A stretch of DNA of 64,000 bases from assembly GCF_006148925.1 (NCBI RefSeq), contig NZ_VAWB01000001.1:1082001-1146000 (forward strand), written 5' to 3'. Source of the stretch: Hyunsoonleella aestuarii. GTDB lineage: Bacteria; Bacteroidota; Bacteroidia; Flavobacteriales; Flavobacteriaceae. Positions 48,801 to 57,852 of this stretch are shown in pieces (the first letter of the stretch is position 1; each line of letters begins with the position of its first letter). Position numbers and translations under genes: made by a program. A model generated the notes under the pieces. That model was not told the origin of the DNA and did no database searches. It was given only the letters and a program-made list of their open reading frames with translations.

Positions 48801-49290
48801 GCATTATTACGAAATAAATGCGGGTATTGGCGTACACAAATCACCAGAACTTTATGGGGCGTTCCCTACAGACCCGTATTCACATACACCAGCAACTAAA
48901 GGAGCTCAACAACCAGGAATGACCGGTCAGGTTAAGGAAGATATTTTGAGTCGATTTGGTGAATTGGGCATTTTTGTAGAATATGGAAAGCTTGTGTTTA
49001 AGCCTGGTTTATTGCAGTCTAAAGAGTTTTTAAATGAAGCATCAACTTTTAAATTAACAAACGTTGAGGGTAAAGCTCAAGAAATTCATTTAGAAGCAGG
49101 CAAGTTAGGATTCACTTATTGTCAAGTACCTATTATTTATAAAAAAGCTTCAGAAACCAGTGTAGAAATTATTTCTAATAATGGAAACAAGATGCACATT
49201 GATAGTTTGAGTCTAGATATAGAAACATCTAGTTCAATCTTTGAAAGAAAAGGAGAAGTAAATCAAATTATTGTTTCAGTAAACAAGTAG
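45880..49290 (+). CDS. GH149 beta-1,3-glucan phosphorylase
   Basis: A 1136-residue cytoplasmic enzyme with no signal peptide. Its length and the conserved stretches FSRRHGDPSRPWNKFSI (about 421-437) and WLNTQRPEWNDANNALVGNG match family GH149. That family reversibly phosphorolyses beta-1,3-oligoglucans to alpha-glucose-1-phosphate. The probable general acid is D639 in the WND motif shared with GH94-type phosphorylases. It leads a tight operon with GH17, GH30 and GPH transporter genes and would conserve one phosphate bond per glucose. GH94 or GH161 phosphorylases are the nearest alternatives, but length and motifs favour GH149. Confidence 0.88.
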   Translation: MKEVKGELVNLNGELFYKISNSDKMRPFFMSIVSDSNHWMFISSNGGLTAGRINAESSLFPYYTDDKINEMAETTGCKAIFQVIKDGNTKLWEPFSMRQMGIYKTESNLYKNIYGNKIVFEEKNLDLDLIYRYEWNSSDKFGFVKKSTLINESDDVVKVRVVDGVQNILPSNVTSDLQNGRSNLVDAYKRSELKEEVGLGIYALSAVIVDKAEPSESLKANIVWSTGIANATYLLSSLQLDNFRRGETVMQEVDVKAEKGAYFVSTNIEISAGSKEDWMFIMNVNQSISDVVEISELIKSENNIQQLIEENIELGTKTLVELVAASDGLQLTDDPLINMRHFSNTLFNIMRGGIFDDAYTIEKGDFVKYIQQANKNVFGEKTNILNGLPDTLTLEDIQELAQNDDNNDFKRLCLEYLPLKFSRRHGDPSRPWNKFSINTRSEVDGSKILDYEGNWRDIFQNWEALAHSYPEFIEGMIHKFLNATTFEGYNPYRVTKGGFDWEVIEENDPWSYIGYWGDHQIIYLLKFLEFIEDHYPGALEKRFNEDLFVYANVPYVIKSYEDTLKNPKDTIDFDHELDHKINSRRAEIGVDGALLMDKDNAIIRVNLVEKLLATVLSKVSNFIPEGGIWLNTQRPEWNDANNALVGNGVSMVTLYYLYRFLDFFEKVVAKSNLDNVEISEELKTFFDSIVNTLNNNAHILSGAISDKDRKTVLDGLGKAGSDYRTTIYNEGFKNNKSSIALKDVAQFIEVTKAYLEQSIDANKRDDNMYHAYNLMTVESDTEVSISYLSEMLEGQVAALSAGYLSPTQALSLLDGLKNSALFRDDQYSYILYPDKDLPTFTKKNNIPKEKVENSKLLKQLVADGNRHVVEQDIKGDYHFNGNFNNANSLKEALDNLDSNYDNLIASEEKLVLQIFEDIFDHKSFTGRSGTFFGYEGLGSIYWHMVSKLLLAVQENCLLAINTGENDVTIGKLLEHYYEINAGIGVHKSPELYGAFPTDPYSHTPATKGAQQPGMTGQVKEDILSRFGELGIFVEYGKLVFKPGLLQSKEFLNEASTFKLTNVEGKAQEIHLEAGKLGFTYCQVPIIYKKASETSVEIISNNGNKMHIDSLSLDIETSSSIFERKGEVNQIIVSVNK

Positions 49291-49295
49291 ATTAA

Positions 49296-50474
49296 ATGAC
49301 AGCAGCCGATATTTTAGGTAATCCAGATTATTTAGCAATTTCTTATGGAGGTTACAGGGCAAAGACCAGAGATGTTCAGCCTACAATTCCACAGCTTAAA
49401 GAGGATATGAAAATTTTAGCAGCCATGGGTGTTAAAATTCTAAGAACCTATAATGTACAATTAAAACAAGCTTCTAACCTTTTAAAGGCCATTTCTGAAT
49501 TGAAATCAGAATCTTCTGATTTCGAAATGTACGTTATGTTAGGCGCATGGATTGATTGTAAAAATGCATGGACGGATTTAGTCCCAAACCATGAGGTTGA
49601 AAGTGAGCAAAATGCAGAAGAAATAGATCGAGCCGTAGCCCTCGCCAAGCAATATCCTGATATTGTGAAGATTATTGCTGTTGGAAATGAAGCCATGGTT
49701 ACTTGGGCAACTAGTTATTTTGTGCGTCCTAATGTTATTCTAAAATGGGTAAAATATTTACAAGATTTAAAGAAACATGGTGAACTACCGCAAGATTTGT
49801 GGATTACAAGCTCAGACGATTTTTCTTCTTGGGGAGGTGGCGATCCAAGTTATCATACAGAAGATTTAAATGAACTAATAAGAGCAGTTGATTATATCTC
49901 TATGCATACATACCCAATGCATAATTCTCACTACAATCCTGCGTTTTGGCAGGTTCCTGAGGCCGAATATCAATTATCAGATCTTGAGAAGATTGAATCT
50001 GCGATGCAGCGCGCTTTAGTTTTTTCACAAGAACAATTCGACGGTGTGGCCAATTATATGAGAAGTTTAGGCATTAATAAGCCAGTGCATATTGGAGAAA
50101 CTGGATGGGCAACATTATCTAATGAACATTATGGAGCAGATGGCTCGAAGGCAGCAGACGAATATAAATCGGGACGATATTTTCAGTTAATGCGCGAATG
50201 GACAAATAAGGAACATATTTCTTGTTTCTATTTTGAAGCATTTGACGAGCAATGGAAAGATGAAGCTAATCCATTAGGGTCCGAAAACCATTTTGGACTA
50301 ATAAACCTTAAAGGAGAGGCAAAATATGCCATTTGGGATTTAGTGGAAAATGGAGTTTTTAAGGGCCTGACTAGAGACGGATACCCTATTACCAAAACGT
50401 ATAAAGGTGATGAGGAAGACTTAATTGATGGGGTTCATGTGCCACCACAAAAAGAAAGAATATTAAATTACTAA
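49296..50474 (+). CDS. GH17-type glucanase, cytoplasmic
   Basis: A 392-residue GH17-like protein without a signal peptide, 5 bp after the phosphorylase. Candidate catalytic residues are acid/base E132 (VGNEAMV) and nucleophile E268 (IGETGW). It is closely similar to the next gene, which has a lipoprotein signal; the two are tandem duplicates differing in location. It could hydrolyse beta-1,3-glucan oligosaccharides or act as a transglycosylase on imported chains. The activity is not decided by sequence. Confidence 0.86.
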   Translation: MTAADILGNPDYLAISYGGYRAKTRDVQPTIPQLKEDMKILAAMGVKILRTYNVQLKQASNLLKAISELKSESSDFEMYVMLGAWIDCKNAWTDLVPNHEVESEQNAEEIDRAVALAKQYPDIVKIIAVGNEAMVTWATSYFVRPNVILKWVKYLQDLKKHGELPQDLWITSSDDFSSWGGGDPSYHTEDLNELIRAVDYISMHTYPMHNSHYNPAFWQVPEAEYQLSDLEKIESAMQRALVFSQEQFDGVANYMRSLGINKPVHIGETGWATLSNEHYGADGSKAADEYKSGRYFQLMREWTNKEHISCFYFEAFDEQWKDEANPLGSENHFGLINLKGEAKYAIWDLVENGVFKGLTRDGYPITKTYKGDEEDLIDGVHVPPQKERILNY

Positions 50475-50476
50475 TT

Positions 50477-51763
50477 ATGAAAAAATACATAATAATTTGT
50501 TTGTTGTGTTTTATATGGTCTTGCAATAATTCTAAAAAGAATGAAGTGAAAGGAGTTGAAGAAACGAAACAGCTAACTGCAAAAGATATTTTAGGAAACC
50601 CAGAATATTTGGCAATGTCCTATGGAGGTTATAGGTATGCCGATCATAGTATTGAACCCACGTTAGATGAGCTTAAGGAAGACATGAAAATTTTGTCGGC
50701 TATGGGCATAAAGTTAATACGTACTTATAAACTTCTAAAACCTCAAGCTGCTAATTTGGTAAAAGTAATTAGCGACATGAAAAAAGAAGATCCAAGTTTT
50801 GAAATGTACGTTATGTTAGGGGCATGGGTAGATTGTAAAAATTCATTTAATTCAGGTGATGGAGAACCAGATCATAACATAGAGAATGAGGAAAATCCTG
50901 CCGAAATAGGACGTGCTGTGGCGTTAGCAAATAAATATCCAGATATTGTAAAAGTTATTGCGGTTGGAAATGAAGCTATGGTTAAATGGGCAGCATCTTA
51001 TTATGTTGAACCTTGGATTATTTTAAAATGGGTCAATCATCTTCAAGACTTAAAGAAAGAAGCAAAATTGCCTAAAGATTTATGGATAACAAGTTCCGAC
51101 AATTTTGCCTCTTGGGGAGGCGGAGGTGAAGAATACCATGTCGAAGATTTAAATAAACTTATTAACGCAGTTGATTTTCTTTCGGTGCATACCTACCCTA
51201 TGCACGATACACACTATCAGCCGGAATTTTGGTTAGAACAAGAGGGTTTTGAAGGAAAGACAGATATAGAAAAGATAGATGCTTCAATGTTAATAGCCAA
51301 AAACTATGCTATTAATCAGTATGAAAATGTAAAGAAATATATGGAAAGCCTTGGAATTAACAAACCCATTCACATTGGAGAAACAGGGTGGGCGAGTTTT
51401 TCTTCTGGTCATTATGGAACAAAAGGATCTAAAGCGTGTGACGAGTATAAAGAAGCCCTATATTACCAGTACATGAGAGATTGGACCAATGGAGCCGACA
51501 TGTCGTGTTTCTATTTTGAAGGCTTTGACGAACCATGGAAAGGCGGAGAGAATTCTGGAAATTCAGAAAAGCATTTTGGGTTATTAAAAGTAGATGGTAA
51601 AGCAAAATATGCACTTTGGGAAGAAGTAGATAAAGGTACATTTGAAGGATTAACTCGAAATGGCAACCCGATTACCAAAACTTATAATGGAGACAAAGAA
51701 GCTATGATGAAAGATGTTGAAGTGCCTCCAACAGAAGATGAATGGCGAGCAAATCAACACTAA
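50477..51763 (+). CDS. GH17-type glucanase lipoprotein
   Basis: A 428-residue exported paralogue of the preceding gene, only 2 bp downstream. A signal peptide with lipobox FIWSCN (Cys about 16) and a short charged linker precede the GH17 domain. The candidate acid/base is E166 (VGNEAMV) and nucleophile E302 (IGETGW). It is probably held in the periplasm or on the surface, degrading beta-1,3-oligosaccharides during uptake. Confidence 0.88.
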   Translation: MKKYIIICLLCFIWSCNNSKKNEVKGVEETKQLTAKDILGNPEYLAMSYGGYRYADHSIEPTLDELKEDMKILSAMGIKLIRTYKLLKPQAANLVKVISDMKKEDPSFEMYVMLGAWVDCKNSFNSGDGEPDHNIENEENPAEIGRAVALANKYPDIVKVIAVGNEAMVKWAASYYVEPWIILKWVNHLQDLKKEAKLPKDLWITSSDNFASWGGGGEEYHVEDLNKLINAVDFLSVHTYPMHDTHYQPEFWLEQEGFEGKTDIEKIDASMLIAKNYAINQYENVKKYMESLGINKPIHIGETGWASFSSGHYGTKGSKACDEYKEALYYQYMRDWTNGADMSCFYFEGFDEPWKGGENSGNSEKHFGLLKVDGKAKYALWEEVDKGTFEGLTRNGNPITKTYNGDKEAMMKDVEVPPTEDEWRANQH

Positions 51764-51777
51764 AAAGCATTATTATA

Positions 51778-53271
51778 ATGAAAGGTTTAAGATCCATAAT
51801 AGTTTTTACAGTAGCAATACTTATGATAAGTTGTAATACAGAAGATAAGACACTTGCCATCGAGGTTTTTGAAACTTCTGAGGCTGGTAATAAATTATCT
51901 AAAATAACAGAGTTTCAAAATGCTGAAGAAAAAGTAGTTTTAAAGTTAAACCCTGACGAAAAACTTCAAACCATTACTGGGTTTGGAGGGGCCTTTACTG
52001 AATCCTCAGCGTATTTGTTAAACAAACTAAGCAAAGAGAACCGTAAAAAGATAATTGACGCTTATTTCAGTAAAGATGGAGCGCACTACTCTTTAACAAG
52101 AACACATATGAATTCTTGCGACTTTTCAGTAAGTAATTACTCTTACACACCTATTGAAGGTGATAAAGATTTAGAACATTTTACCATTGAAGAAGATAAA
52201 GACGATTTAATTCCTTTTATTAAAGAAGCTATGGCAGCATCGACAGACGGCTTTAAAATTTTTGGCTCGCCATGGACTGCAGCACCCTGGATGAAGGATA
52301 ATAATAATTGGGTTGGCGGTAAGTTGCTGCCTGAATATTATGACACCTGGGCGCTATTTTTCTCAAAATATGTAGATGCCTACAAAGCCGAAGGTATTGA
52401 TATTTGGGGTTTTACAGTTGAAAATGAACCATTAGGCAATGGTAACAACTGGGAGAGTATGCACTATTCTCCGGATGAAATGACCAATTTTGTAATGAAT
52501 CATTTGGGTCCCAAACTAGAGGCAGATGGGAAGGGCGATTTAAAAATTTTAGGATACGATCAAAATAGAGAACACTTAAAAGAGTGGGTAGATTCTCAAT
52601 TTAAAAATGAAGAAACATCTAAATATTTTGATGGCACGGCCATTCATTGGTATGCCAGCACTTTTGAGGTATTTCCAGAAGAGTTACAATATGCTCACAA
52701 CAAGGCGCCAGAAAAACTTTTAATTCAATCTGAAGCCTGTGTGGATGCTGAAATTCCTGTTTGGCAGGATGATGCGTGGTATTGGAAAAAAGAAGCTACA
52801 GATTGGGGTTTTGAATGGGCTCCAGAAAAGGACAGGCACATGCATCCTAAGTATGCACCTGTAAATCGTTATGCCAGAGATATCATTGGATGCTTGAACA
52901 ATTGGGTTGATGGATGGGTAGATTGGAATATGGTTTTGGACACCAAAGGAGGGCCAAATTGGTTTAAAAACTGGTGTATTGCACCCGTAATTGTTAATCC
53001 AGTTACTGATGAAGTTTACTTCACACCACTATATTATACTATGGCGCATTTTAGCAAGTATATTAGACCTGAAGCTGAGGTTATTGGTCTTGAGAACTCA
53101 GATAAAAAATTAATGGCAACAGCCGCTATAAACCCCGACGGGTCAATAGCAATAGTGCTTTTTAATGAACATAATACCCCAAAACATATTAGCCTATTAT
53201 TAAAGGATAAACATGTAGATTTTGCAATAGATGCGCAAGCAATTCAAACTATTGTAATTCCTACCAAATAA
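51778..53271 (+). CDS. GH30 beta-glucanase lipoprotein
   Basis: A 497-residue GH30 enzyme. I place the start at 51778, where the lipoprotein signal (lipobox MISCNT) begins; a longer frame start at 51742 overlaps the previous gene and adds 12 non-signal residues. Catalytic glutamates are acid/base E217 (TVENEPLG) and nucleophile E319 (IQSEACV). The fold start TITGFGGAFTESSAYLL is typical of the glucosylceramidase-like GH30 group, whose members in laminarin loci often remove beta-1,6-glucose branches. That specificity is inferred from context. Confidence 0.92.
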   Translation: MKGLRSIIVFTVAILMISCNTEDKTLAIEVFETSEAGNKLSKITEFQNAEEKVVLKLNPDEKLQTITGFGGAFTESSAYLLNKLSKENRKKIIDAYFSKDGAHYSLTRTHMNSCDFSVSNYSYTPIEGDKDLEHFTIEEDKDDLIPFIKEAMAASTDGFKIFGSPWTAAPWMKDNNNWVGGKLLPEYYDTWALFFSKYVDAYKAEGIDIWGFTVENEPLGNGNNWESMHYSPDEMTNFVMNHLGPKLEADGKGDLKILGYDQNREHLKEWVDSQFKNEETSKYFDGTAIHWYASTFEVFPEELQYAHNKAPEKLLIQSEACVDAEIPVWQDDAWYWKKEATDWGFEWAPEKDRHMHPKYAPVNRYARDIIGCLNNWVDGWVDWNMVLDTKGGPNWFKNWCIAPVIVNPVTDEVYFTPLYYTMAHFSKYIRPEAEVIGLENSDKKLMATAAINPDGSIAIVLFNEHNTPKHISLLLKDKHVDFAIDAQAIQTIVIPTK

Positions 53272-53298
53272 TTTATTAACTAACTAAACTAAGAAAAT

Positions 53299-54729
53299 AT
53301 GGCAAATGTAAAAACAGCTGGATCAGATAGAGTGCCCTTGGGGCAAAAAGCCGCATTTGGAGCGGGGCATTTGGTCTTGAACTTATATCCTGGAGCCTTA
53401 GGGTTCTTTATGTTCTTTTTGTTAACAGCTTTTGGAATGGATCCTTTTCTAGCAGGACTTTTAGGAGGGTTACCACGGTTTTTCGACGCGGTAACAGATC
53501 CAATTATGGGTTTTGTCTCAGATAATACAAGTTCAAAATGGGGAAGACGAAGACCTTATATTTTCGTGGGAGGCATATTGAGTGCAATAACATTTGTTTT
53601 GCTCTGGCAACTCGATGAGAATAATTCTTCAGATTACAATTTTTGGTACTTTCTAATCATGTCTATGGTATTTCTTATTGGGAATACTATGTTTGCCACA
53701 CCTTTAGTAGGTTTGGGTTACGAAATGACTTCAGACTATAACGAACGAACGCGTTTAATGGCATTTTCACAAACGGTTGGTCTTTTAGCCTGGGTAATTG
53801 TACCTTGGTTTTGGGTAATTATTGCCGATCCAGATTTTTTTAGTAATCAAGCAGAAGGTGTTAGGACCATGGCAATTTATGTGGGAATAGCTTGTTTTCT
53901 TCTAGGGCTTTTGCCTGCAATTTTTTGCCGAGGTATGGATTCGGCTAATATGGGCAACAGGAAAAAACTAACTTTTACTTCAATATTTAGTAATTTAAAG
54001 GACTTATTTATAAGCATAAAAGAGGCTGTAAGGAACAAACCATTTATGAAGTTGTGTGGCGCAACTTTCTTGGTGTTTAACGGGTATCAGATTGTGGCAT
54101 CATTTAGCTTTTTTATATTCGTTTTTTATATTTTTAATGGAAGTTACGAGGCTACATCAACATGGCCAGCATGGTTTAGTTCTATTGGGGCTTTAGTTTC
54201 GGCATTTTTAGTAATTCCTATTGTATCAAAAATGGCTACAAAATGGGGAAAAAAGAATGCTTTTCTTATTTCAACAGCACTTTCAATAGTTGGATATGCT
54301 ATGAAATGGTGGGCTTTTACACCAGAAAATATTTGGTTTTCATTTATTCCTATACCTTTAATGTCTTTTGGTTTAGGGAGTTTATTTACTTTAATGATGA
54401 GTATGACTGCCGACGTTTGTGATTTGGATGAACTTGTAAACGGCATGCCGCGAAAAGAGGGTACTTTTGGAGCTTTATATTGGTGGGTTGTAAAACTTGG
54501 TCAAGGACTAGCACTAGTTTTAGGTGGCCTAGTATTAAAACTAATAGGATTTGACGGTAACGCTGCTACCCAAACGGTTGATACGTTAACAAAATTAAGA
54601 ATAGCAGATATCGTTATACCTGTAGTTACTGCAGGTTTAGCAATTTGGATTATGTGGAAGTATAGCCTTTCTGAAGAAAGAGCTAAAGATATTAAAGCAC
54701 AATTAGAAGAAAGACGAGGCGTGTTATAA
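53299..54729 (+). CDS. GPH-family MFS sugar symporter (first copy)
   Basis: Inner-membrane transporter of 476 residues with about 12 membrane segments, of the glycoside-pentoside-hexuronide:cation symporter family (MelB-like). Family marks are FFDAVTDPIMGFVSDNTSSKWGRRRP (split across about residues 61-86) and MSMTADVCDLDELVNGMPRKEG in the second half. It likely carries glucose or short laminarioligosaccharides into the cytoplasm, where the phosphorylase and GH17 enzymes act. A second, related copy lies at 56402. Confidence 0.92.
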   Translation: MANVKTAGSDRVPLGQKAAFGAGHLVLNLYPGALGFFMFFLLTAFGMDPFLAGLLGGLPRFFDAVTDPIMGFVSDNTSSKWGRRRPYIFVGGILSAITFVLLWQLDENNSSDYNFWYFLIMSMVFLIGNTMFATPLVGLGYEMTSDYNERTRLMAFSQTVGLLAWVIVPWFWVIIADPDFFSNQAEGVRTMAIYVGIACFLLGLLPAIFCRGMDSANMGNRKKLTFTSIFSNLKDLFISIKEAVRNKPFMKLCGATFLVFNGYQIVASFSFFIFVFYIFNGSYEATSTWPAWFSSIGALVSAFLVIPIVSKMATKWGKKNAFLISTALSIVGYAMKWWAFTPENIWFSFIPIPLMSFGLGSLFTLMMSMTADVCDLDELVNGMPRKEGTFGALYWWVVKLGQGLALVLGGLVLKLIGFDGNAATQTVDTLTKLRIADIVIPVVTAGLAIWIMWKYSLSEERAKDIKAQLEERRGVL

Positions 54730-54775
54730 CAATCTTGAATTGTTAAGTCGAACATAGAATTAAAAACACAATAAG

Positions 54776-55396
54776 ATGTCAACAAAAATCATAATCATAA
54801 TAGGGGTTGTATTAATATTAATTGCAATCTTAAGCGGTTTAAAGAGAAGTATTATTAGCACCAAATTTGGAATTCCTGCAGGAATTCTAGGTGTTTTAAT
54901 GTTGATTTATACGAGTTATTCATCAGATCTTGTTAAATACAACAGACAAATTGAACAAATTTCAATAGGAAATAAACTAAAAGTTGAAGGCCCGGTGAAT
55001 ATCACTAAGGTTATTTCGCCTATAGATAAGGATTCCGTAGATTGCAGAATTTTAACCATGGGGGTATATCCAGAGTCAAATGAAAATGATATATGGGTAT
55101 TAATTCGCCCTACAGACGACAAGTATTACCCACAATCTGACCATACAAATACCTCCTACAAAAGAGACGGAGAATGGCAGGTTGTAACGCGTTTTGGTGG
55201 TGACTTAGGAGAAGCTTACGATTTAATCGTATATGAAGCTGATGCATCAGCTTCAAATTTCTTTAGTGGAACCATTGAACAATGGAAACAGGCCGATAGC
55301 TATCCTGGGCTGGAATTAGAGGAATTACCCCTGGGAGCAAAGGAAGTAGATAGAATTAAAGTATATACAAGAAAAAACTGTAGAGGAGTATTTTAG
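54776..55396 (+). CDS. Uncharacterised membrane-anchored protein in laminarin operon
   Basis: A 206-residue protein I do not recognise. Two hydrophobic segments lie at about residues 4-21 and 32-49, so the N-terminus is a membrane hairpin. The remaining 155 residues are soluble and mixed alpha/beta in look, with aromatic strands such as DIWVLIRPTDDKYYPQSD and EWQVVTRFGGDLGEAYDLIVYEAD. No cysteine-rich or catalytic motif is evident. It sits between the first GPH transporter and a GH17 gene, so a role in uptake or transporter support is possible but unproven. Confidence 0.75.
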   Translation: MSTKIIIIIGVVLILIAILSGLKRSIISTKFGIPAGILGVLMLIYTSYSSDLVKYNRQIEQISIGNKLKVEGPVNITKVISPIDKDSVDCRILTMGVYPESNENDIWVLIRPTDDKYYPQSDHTNTSYKRDGEWQVVTRFGGDLGEAYDLIVYEADASASNFFSGTIEQWKQADSYPGLELEELPLGAKEVDRIKVYTRKNCRGVF

Positions 55397-55458
55397 TAAT
55401 CTTAGATTTCCGCTACTTCAATAATTAATAAAGTATTAAGTAAATAAATTAAAATAAA

Positions 55459-56370
55459 ATGTCTTACAGAGAAGAATCATATTACAAGTCTAATTATAGT
55501 CAAATAGCAACTAAAGGGATAAACCTTTCCGACTATTCAATTGAAGAATTAAAGGCTTTATGGCGCAAAACCATTAACGATGGCTTTCATGGTATTTGTT
55601 TTAGTATGTATAAAGATGGTCAATCACCAGGTGACAATATAAGCATGGAACAAGTGGAGGAGCGTGTAAAAATATTAAAACCATATGCTGGCGCCATTAG
55701 ATCGTTTTCTTGTATCGAGGGGAATGAATATGTACCAATAGCAGCTAAAAAACATGGGCTTAAAACTTTAGTTGGAGCATGGCTTAGTAATGACAAGGAA
55801 GATAATGAAAGAGAAATTCAAGGACTGATTGAGCTTGCAAAAGCTGGTAACGTGGATGTTGCTGCCGTTGGTAACGAAGTGTTATATCGAAACGATTTAA
55901 CACTAGAAGAGTTAGTTGGATATATTAACCGTGTTAAAGAAGCCTTAGTAGGATTAGACATTCCTGTTGGCTACGTAGATGCCTATTATGAGTTTTCGAG
56001 ACATCCTATTTTGGTTGAAAGTACGGATGTCGTATTAGCAAACCTATACCCCTATTGGGAAGGCTGCCCTATCGAATATGCTTTAGGGCACATGCAAGCT
56101 ATGTATGGCTCTGTGGTTGATGCGGCTCAAGGAAAGCCAATAATCATTACCGAAACAGGATGGCCAAGTCAAGGAGGAGGTTTAGATGGTGCTATTGCAA
56201 GCGATGAAGCTGCGATGAAGTATTTTATAGACACCATTAGATGGACGAACGAGAACAAAATACCAATTTTTTACTTTTCATCGTTTGATGAATCTTGGAA
56301 AACAGGTGACGAAGGTGATGTTGGTGCATATTGGGGGCTTTGGGATAAGCATGAAAATTTAAAATTTTAA
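55459..56370 (+). CDS. Compact GH17 glucanase/transglycosylase, cytoplasmic
   Basis: A 303-residue single-domain GH17 enzyme without signal peptide. Acid/base E140 (VGNEVLYR) and nucleophile E232 (TETGWPS) are clear. It belongs with the gene at 57853 (shared VGYVDAYYEF, YPYWEGC, SSFDESWK and VGAYWGLWDK segments) and is more distant from the two larger GH17 genes. Compact cytoplasmic GH17 domains in bacteria include both hydrolases and beta-1,3-glucan transglycosylases, so the direction of the reaction is open. It is 31 bp upstream of the second GPH transporter. Confidence 0.88.
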   Translation: MSYREESYYKSNYSQIATKGINLSDYSIEELKALWRKTINDGFHGICFSMYKDGQSPGDNISMEQVEERVKILKPYAGAIRSFSCIEGNEYVPIAAKKHGLKTLVGAWLSNDKEDNEREIQGLIELAKAGNVDVAAVGNEVLYRNDLTLEELVGYINRVKEALVGLDIPVGYVDAYYEFSRHPILVESTDVVLANLYPYWEGCPIEYALGHMQAMYGSVVDAAQGKPIIITETGWPSQGGGLDGAIASDEAAMKYFIDTIRWTNENKIPIFYFSSFDESWKTGDEGDVGAYWGLWDKHENLKF

Positions 56371-56401
56371 AGACAAGTTTTATTATTAGGAGGGATAAAT
56401 T

Positions 56402-57832
56402 ATGGCTATAACCAAAGTAGAATCAAGAGCGAAGGTAGCATTAGGTCAAAAAGTGGCTTTTGGTATTGGTATGCTTGCTAACCAATCGTTTCCTGCAATT
56501 CTTGGTATATTTATGGTTGTATTGGTTCAGGATTTGGGTTTTCCAGGATGGATGTGGTCCCTTATTTATTTTTTCCCTAGAATATTTGATGCCATAACAG
56601 ACCCAATAATGGGTTATATTTCAGATAATACCAAGTCGAAATGGGGGCGTAGGAAACAATATGTTTTCATTGGTGGAATTATCATGGGAATTGCCTACAT
56701 ATTCATGTGGCAACTTTTTAAGGAGAATACCTTACAGTTTAATTTCTGGTATTTCTTTTTGTGGTCAATAATCTTTTATTTAGGGCTTACCATTTTTAGT
56801 GTGCCTTATGTAGCCATGGGTTATGAGATGAGTGACGATTTTCATGAGCGTACGAGCATTATGGCTGTGGCTCAATGGATAGGCCAATGGGCATGGGTTA
56901 TTGCTCCTTTGTTCTGGATTATTATGTATGATCCAGATTGGTTTCCGTCAGCGGAGGTAGCTGCGAGGCAGTTAGCAGTATGGGTGGCTATACCTTGCGC
57001 TATATGTGCCATAGTTCCGGCCATATTTATAAAGAGTAAATCCACTTTAAATGAAGACTACCAACCTTTAAAATTGACAAACATTGGGAGTAGTTTAAAA
57101 AAGATTTTTGTTGACAGTTTTGCTGAGGCCTTAAAAATTAAAGAATTCAGAAAATTATGTGCAGCAACATTTTTAATCTTTAATGCATTCAACACCGTTG
57201 CTGCGTTAACTTTTTTTGTTATTGTATATAAACTGTTTAATGGAGATGCTGCAGCTAGTGGTATTTGGGTGTCGCTATTTGGCTGTTTGGGTGCGTTGGG
57301 TACTACATTTATAGTAATACCTACGGTAACATGGATGTCACGGATAATGGGTAAGAAAAAGGCATTTTTATTGTCCCAAGCGATATCGGTTATTGGGTAT
57401 ATAATGCTTTGGTTTTTATTTATTCCAGGTAAACCGTGGATGTATATTATTGCATTACCATTTTTTTCATTTGGAATAGGGAGCTTATTCACCATTATGA
57501 TGTCCATGACTGCAGATGTTATTGATATTGATGAACTCAATACAGGTTTACGAAGAGAAGGTATATTTGGAGCCATTTATTGGTGGATGGTTAAGGTTGG
57601 ATTTGCAATTGCTGGAGGATTAAGCGGAGTTATTATTGCTTTTGTAGGATTTAATCCTGAACTGGCCACTACAGATCAGCAATCGGCAGTGGATGGGTTA
57701 CATGCTTTCTTCTGTTTCTTCCCAATGGTAGGAACGCTAATTGCCATGTATATTATGTGGGATTATGATGTTACTGAAGAACGAGCTAACGAAATAAGAG
57801 CCGCATTAGATAAAAGAAAAAGTGAATTATAA
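56402..57832 (+). CDS. GPH-family MFS sugar symporter (second copy)
   Basis: A second 476-residue GPH symporter, same length and family as the one at 53299 but clearly diverged. The family motif FDAITDPIMGYISDNTKSKWG lies near residues 61-81 and MSMTADVIDIDELNTGLRREG in the second half. It lies between two compact GH17 genes, as if transporter and enzyme were duplicated together. The two copies may take oligosaccharides of different length or branching. Confidence 0.92.
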   Translation: MAITKVESRAKVALGQKVAFGIGMLANQSFPAILGIFMVVLVQDLGFPGWMWSLIYFFPRIFDAITDPIMGYISDNTKSKWGRRKQYVFIGGIIMGIAYIFMWQLFKENTLQFNFWYFFLWSIIFYLGLTIFSVPYVAMGYEMSDDFHERTSIMAVAQWIGQWAWVIAPLFWIIMYDPDWFPSAEVAARQLAVWVAIPCAICAIVPAIFIKSKSTLNEDYQPLKLTNIGSSLKKIFVDSFAEALKIKEFRKLCAATFLIFNAFNTVAALTFFVIVYKLFNGDAAASGIWVSLFGCLGALGTTFIVIPTVTWMSRIMGKKKAFLLSQAISVIGYIMLWFLFIPGKPWMYIIALPFFSFGIGSLFTIMMSMTADVIDIDELNTGLRREGIFGAIYWWMVKVGFAIAGGLSGVIIAFVGFNPELATTDQQSAVDGLHAFFCFFPMVGTLIAMYIMWDYDVTEERANEIRAALDKRKSEL

Positions 57833-57852
57833 AATTTTAAGAGTTAGAGAAG

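Noticed and set aside
57058-57576. Minus-strand frame of 172 residues inside the second GPH transporter
   Set aside because: Shadow frame: the opposite strand carries clear transporter motifs throughout.
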